Source: Pseudomonas asplenii
GTDB taxonomy: Bacteria > Pseudomonadota > Gammaproteobacteria > Pseudomonadales > Pseudomonadaceae
Direction of reading: 5' to 3'
DNA length: 64,000 bases
Assembly: GCF_001293465.1 (NCBI RefSeq)
Contig: NZ_JSYZ01000025.1
Coordinates: forward strand, 137,743 to 201,742
Positions 60,169-64,000 of the stretch are shown piece by piece (position 1 is the first letter of the stretch; each line of letters begins with the position of its first letter). The position numbers were made by a program, and so were the translations under genes. The notes beneath the pieces were generated by a model. That model saw only the letters and a list, made by a program, of their open reading frames with translations. It made no database searches and was not told the origin of the DNA.

Positions 60169-62952
60169 ATGATCAAGACATTCTGTACAGGCCTTGCCGG
60201 CCTGTTGCTGCTGACCGCCTGCGCCTCCCGGCCAGCCACCACCGAACTGCCCTGGGACGACCGCCTGCAGCGCGGCACCCTGGCCAATGGGCTGGAATAC
60301 TGGCTGCTGCCGGACCACAGCCAGCAGGGCCGAGTCGACCTGCGCCTGCTGGTGAAAGCCGGCTCGGTGGATGAAACCGGCGAACGCGCCGGCGTCGCTC
60401 ACCTGCTCGAACACCTGTCGTTCTACCAGCGTGGCAGCCTGCCCGGCACGGTACGCCAGAGCCTGCTGGCCGCCGGCTGGAAACAGGGCCAGAACTTCAA
60501 TGCCGTCACCAGCAACGACCGCACCCAGTACTTCTTCAGCCCGGCCGCCGGCACGGCTCAACTGGAACTGGGCCTGCAGGCACTGGCGACCATCAGCGGC
60601 CCGGTGGATTTCACCGCTGCCGATCTGCAACAGGAACGTCCGATCGTCCTCGAGGAATGGCGCGGTGGCCTGGGCGTCGCCCAGCGCATGAACGAACAGC
60701 GACGTGACGCCCAACGGGTCGGTTCACGCTACGTCAACCACCCGCCCATCGGCAGCCGGGAGGGTATCGAGGCCGCGCAGTGGGCCGACCTGTCCGCCTT
60801 CCATCGGCGCTGGTATGTACCGGGCAACATGCAGTTGGTGATCACCGGCGATATCGACCCCGCTACCCTGCCGGCGCGCCTGGAACACTGGTTCGGCCAG
60901 TTGCCCACCGCCTCGACGCCCAGTCGCGACTACCTGGAACTGCCCTTGCGCAAACAGTTGAACATCGTCCAGGTGCAGGACAGCCAGAGCGGCGGCAGCA
61001 ACGTCGCCCTGATGTTCCGCTTCCACGAGGCCGATGCCCGCGCTACCACCACCGAGGGCCTGCGCCAACGCCTGATCAACCGCCTGGTCCTGTCACTGGC
61101 GCAACAGCAACTGGTTCAACAGGGCCGCGAGAACGGTTCGGGGGTACGCAGCCTGACCCTGCAAAAGCACCAGATCGGCCAGGCGTCCACGGTGCTCGCC
61201 GTCGGCGCTGCGGTCAGTGCCAACGGCCATGAGGCCGGCCTGCAGAAAATCCTCGAAGAGATTGCCCGCCTGCGCCGCAACGGTTTCGACGAACAGCTGC
61301 TCCAGCAGCAGAAAACCGCCCTGCGCGATATCGCCCGGCGCATGCTCAAGAATGGCGACGACCGTGACTTCGCCGACTGGGTACGCCGCCTCAACGATGC
61401 CGCCATACAGGACCACCGCGTGGTCCGCCCGAGCACCATCGCCAACCTGACCCTGCAGCTGCTCGACGGTATCCAGCTCGCGGACCTGAACCGACGCTGG
61501 AACGACTGGACCGACCAGCCGGATCGCGTGCTGCAATACCAGGCCCCTGGCCTGGCTCCCGTCACACTGCCCAGCGTCAGGCAGGTCGAGGCCGACATCG
61601 CCCGGTGGCGGGCAGCGCCACTGCCCCCCGTGCCGCCCAAGCTTGAGGAACAGACCGAATTGCCGAGCCTGCCCGTCCCACAGACGCCGGGCCGGATCAT
61701 CGGCAAACAACGCTTCGACGCCGAGCAGGTCGAGCACTGGCAACTGAGCAACGGCGACCGGCTGGTCTGGCTCAAACGAGCCGGCACGGATGGCAAGACG
61801 CAGTTGCGCATCGACTCGCCCTCCGGCTATCTGGCCGACGGCCTGGTGCCATGGCAAGCACAGACCGCGGCACAACTGCTCTCCCAGAGTGCCCCGCCAG
61901 GCTGGAGCCAGGCGCAGTCGAAACGCTGGCGCAGCGCGCATGAGGTCAGTCTCGGCCTGAGCAGTGAAGCCCGTCGCCTGACCTTCACCGGTCAGGCGAC
62001 GGGAGCGCGACTGGAACCGCTGCTGGCCCTCTATCACAGCTGGCAGAGCCAGCCCTGGATCGATCCTCAGGCCGTCGACGACAGCCTGGAGCTGATGCGC
62101 GACGGCCTGTCGCGCCAGGCCGACAATGTTTCGACCCGGCAGGCCCAGGCCTTGGCCCGGTTGCGTTTCGCCCCGCGACAGCCCCTGCAACCCGATGCCG
62201 AACAACTGGCTGCCGTGCGCCACCAGGACCTGCTGGAGCAATGGCAACGCATGAGCCAGAGCCCGGTCACCTACTACCTGATGAGTGACATCGAGCCGCA
62301 GCAGTTGGAAATCAAGGTCAATCGCTACCTGGCCAATATCCCACGGGGCCGGGCGCTGTCCGCCCACGACATCGCCCCGCTCACCGGAGCCCACCGGGAA
62401 ACCCTGGCAATTGCCCTGGAACCCCGCGCCAATCTGCAGGCCTTCAGTTTCAGCGAAGCCGCCTGGAGCCCGGCCCGGGCCGCCGCCGTGTCGCTGCTGG
62501 CGCGCCTGGCCCAGGAAGAGCTCAAGGCCAAGCTGCGCGGCGAAGCCAGTGGCGTCTATCGATTGAACTTCGAAAGCGAACTGGCTCAGGACACACAGCG
62601 CATCGACAGCCGCCTGGCCTTCACCGCCGATCCGCAGCGCCTGGACGAGCTCCGGCAAATGGCCACCGAGGTACTCGCGCAACTGCCGCAACACATCAAC
62701 GCCCAGACAGTGGCAGCCCTGCGCAAGCAACTCGAGCGCCAGGAGCGCGAACGGCTGAACGACCCGCAAACCCAGCTCCACCGGCTGATTCTCAGCGAAC
62801 GGGCCTATGCCGACCCACGCTACCTGAGTGAACAGCGGCAACTGGTGCAAGGCCTGCAACCGGCCGCCCTCAAGGCCCTGGCCAAGCAGCTCTGGAGTCC
62901 GGCCAACCAGCGTGAACTGCAAATGCTGCCAACCTCCGGAGCACGCCCATGA
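60169..62952 (+). CDS. M16-family zinc protease, lipoprotein (PqqL/FusC-like)
   Basis: 927 residues, a length close to PqqL (931). Signal peptide with lipobox LTACASR (Cys near 18) puts it in the periplasm, membrane-anchored. The inverted zinc motif is intact: HLLEH (H78, E81, H82), with the distal glutamate in ERPIVLEEWR (about E162). Two M16 halves follow, the second without a zinc motif, as in PqqL and FusC. FusC of Pectobacterium cleaves plant ferredoxin in the periplasm after import by FusA. It is 57 nt behind the TonB receptor and its stop overlaps the ABC gene (ATGA). Cargo unknown. Confidence 0.9.
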   Translation: MIKTFCTGLAGLLLLTACASRPATTELPWDDRLQRGTLANGLEYWLLPDHSQQGRVDLRLLVKAGSVDETGERAGVAHLLEHLSFYQRGSLPGTVRQSLLAAGWKQGQNFNAVTSNDRTQYFFSPAAGTAQLELGLQALATISGPVDFTAADLQQERPIVLEEWRGGLGVAQRMNEQRRDAQRVGSRYVNHPPIGSREGIEAAQWADLSAFHRRWYVPGNMQLVITGDIDPATLPARLEHWFGQLPTASTPSRDYLELPLRKQLNIVQVQDSQSGGSNVALMFRFHEADARATTTEGLRQRLINRLVLSLAQQQLVQQGRENGSGVRSLTLQKHQIGQASTVLAVGAAVSANGHEAGLQKILEEIARLRRNGFDEQLLQQQKTALRDIARRMLKNGDDRDFADWVRRLNDAAIQDHRVVRPSTIANLTLQLLDGIQLADLNRRWNDWTDQPDRVLQYQAPGLAPVTLPSVRQVEADIARWRAAPLPPVPPKLEEQTELPSLPVPQTPGRIIGKQRFDAEQVEHWQLSNGDRLVWLKRAGTDGKTQLRIDSPSGYLADGLVPWQAQTAAQLLSQSAPPGWSQAQSKRWRSAHEVSLGLSSEARRLTFTGQATGARLEPLLALYHSWQSQPWIDPQAVDDSLELMRDGLSRQADNVSTRQAQALARLRFAPRQPLQPDAEQLAAVRHQDLLEQWQRMSQSPVTYYLMSDIEPQQLEIKVNRYLANIPRGRALSAHDIAPLTGAHRETLAIALEPRANLQAFSFSEAAWSPARAAAVSLLARLAQEELKAKLRGEASGVYRLNFESELAQDTQRIDSRLAFTADPQRLDELRQMATEVLAQLPQHINAQTVAALRKQLERQERERLNDPQTQLHRLILSERAYADPRYLSEQRQLVQGLQPAALKALAKQLWSPANQRELQMLPTSGARP

Positions 62953-64000
62953 ACACCCTGCGCACCTTCTTCCGGCTGGCCTGGCCGTACTGGCGCAGTC
63001 GCCAGCAGTGGGTGTCGTGGCTGCTGCTGGGCAGCGTGATCGGCATGGGTCTGTTGATCGTGCAGATCAACGTGCGGATCAATGCCTGGAGCAAGACCTT
63101 CTACGACACCCTGGGTGCCTTCGACACCTCGGCGCTGTATCGACTGATGGGCGAGTACCTGCTCTACCTCGGGGCCTTCGTGCTGATCGCCGTGTACAAG
63201 AACTGGCTGCACAAGGCCCTGCTGCTGCGCTGGCGCCAGAGCATGACCGAGCAGGTCATCGGCCGCTGGCTCGCTGACCATGCGTTCTACCGCATGGGCC
63301 ACCAGGGCGAGCCGGACAACCCTGACCAGCGCATCGCCGAAGACGTCAGGCGCCTGGTCGAAAGCAGCGTCAGCCTGCTGGTGTCGTTCATCACCAACTT
63401 CGCCCAGGCCGGGGCGTTCCTGGGCATCCTCTGGCAACTGTCCGGCACCCAGACCTTCAGCCTCGGCAGCTACAGCCTGACCCTGGACGGCTACCTGGTG
63501 TGGATCGCGGTGATCTACACCGTGGTCGGAACGGCAGTGACCCACTGGATCGGCCGCCCGCTGCATCGCCTCAACTACGAACAGCAGCATCGCGAAGCCG
63601 ACCTGCGGGCCGACCTGCTGCGCAAGCGCGACAACGCCGAGCAGATCGCCCTGTATCGCGGGGAAAGCGTGGAAGAACGCCAGTTGAAGGCGCGTTTCGA
63701 ACGAATCGCCGACAACTGGCGGGCACTGATGAACCGCGAACGCGACCTGAACTTTTTCACCGTCAGCTACGACCGCATCAGCCTGATCATTCCAGTGTTC
63801 GCCGCCCTGCCGGCATTCCTGGCCAAGACCATCACCCTGGGTGGGCTGATGCAGATCCGCAGTGCCTTTGGCGCGGTACAGAATTCGCTCAGCTGGTTCA
63901 TCGGCGCCTATCGGCTGATCATGGACTGGAGCGCCACGGTCGAACGCCTGGGGCAGTTTCACAACGCCCTGGAACAGGCACATGCCGAGCGCCGGCAACC
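62949..64000 (+). CDS. SbmA/BacA-YddA-type ABC transporter (partial, cut by window end)
   Basis: At least 350 residues, open to the window end. The N-terminal part is a membrane domain of the YddA/SbmA class: RTFFRLAWPYWRSRQQWVSW, helices at about 20-45 and 75-95, then RLNYEQQHREADLRADLLRK and IALYRGESVEERQLKARFER, which are family signatures for the peptide-type transporters; the ATPase domain, if present, lies beyond 64000. Translationally coupled to the M16 protease. In E. coli, yddA sits with yddB (receptor) and pqqL (protease), the same trio. Confidence 0.88.
   Translation, partial: MNTLRTFFRLAWPYWRSRQQWVSWLLLGSVIGMGLLIVQINVRINAWSKTFYDTLGAFDTSALYRLMGEYLLYLGAFVLIAVYKNWLHKALLLRWRQSMTEQVIGRWLADHAFYRMGHQGEPDNPDQRIAEDVRRLVESSVSLLVSFITNFAQAGAFLGILWQLSGTQTFSLGSYSLTLDGYLVWIAVIYTVVGTAVTHWIGRPLHRLNYEQQHREADLRADLLRKRDNAEQIALYRGESVEERQLKARFERIADNWRALMNRERDLNFFTVSYDRISLIIPVFAALPAFLAKTITLGGLMQIRSAFGAVQNSLSWFIGAYRLIMDWSATVERLGQFHNALEQAHAERRQ

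Noticed and set aside
1..64000. tRNA genes, CRISPR arrays, insertion sequences, prophage or toxin-antitoxin loci
   Set aside because: None of the expected signals (direct-repeat arrays, transposase or integrase motifs, tRNA cloverleaf termini) was seen anywhere in the window.

Overview
The window looks like a chromosomal segment of a fluorescent-group Pseudomonas. Evidence: high GC and dense GC3 coding, the typical pseudomonad REP/REPIN palindromes (e.g. 11142-11242, 21543-21641, 45293-45368), a DUF2790 secreted protein, FabV, an MHYT-GGDEF-EAL protein, and the gene order of the P. aeruginosa itaconate cluster. No rRNA, tRNA, CRISPR array, insertion sequence or prophage was seen. Both ends cut into ordinary chromosome; the last gene (ABC transporter) runs off the window.

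Layout. 191-10084: itaconate catabolism. Running leftward from 9032 are ich (itaconyl-CoA hydratase), an acyl-CoA dehydrogenase, an MmgE/PrpD protein, ict (CoA-transferase), ccl (citramalyl-CoA lyase) and the TRAP uptake system dctPQM, with a divergent LysR regulator at 9191. Itaconate would be imported, activated to itaconyl-CoA, hydrated to citramalyl-CoA and split to acetyl-CoA plus pyruvate. The same dyad (GCGTTCGG...GAACGC) lies 81-84 nt upstream of both ich and dctP, so the cluster is probably two LysR-controlled units. 10215-24215: transaldolase, two DHA2-type MFS exporters, an MHYT-GGDEF-EAL c-di-GMP protein, a TerC/CBS/CorC membrane protein, LysR and MerR regulators, an Old Yellow Enzyme, a phospholipase-D-like protein and a DUF1275 membrane protein. 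24460-33410: a secreted TPR protein, two tandem paralogous lipoproteins, and an RND efflux operon in the unusual order pump-adaptor-outer membrane factor.

34188-36146: a DNA-alkylation response module. A COG3826-type 2OG-Fe(II) oxygenase and ada each carry a near-identical promoter with an Ada box (AATTCAA-S-CGCAAG) exactly 83 nt from the start codon, yet this Ada lacks three of the four zinc cysteines of its sensor domain. 36258-45254: an AEC carrier, a LysR/dicarboxylate-amino-acid symporter/double-domain racemase locus, a TetR-SDR divergent pair with duplicated operators, an EamA exporter with an Lrp regulator, and an ArsP-type permease. 45377-47508: selD-mnmH for selenium modification of tRNA. 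47663-55315: an AraC regulator, fabV, a structured small-RNA candidate ending in a textbook terminator, two small secreted proteins, a two-component system with ATACA-N5-ATACA repeats in its control region, a Rid-family protein and ppnN.

55371-64000: an iron-linked cell-surface-signalling island, Fur box - fecI - fecR - TonB receptor with a signalling domain - M16 periplasmic protease lipoprotein - SbmA/YddA-like ABC transporter. The receptor/protease/ABC trio matches the E. coli yddB-pqqL-yddA and Pectobacterium Fus arrangement, which suggests uptake and cleavage of an iron-bearing protein under ECF-sigma control. This is the strongest candidate for a little-described system in the window.
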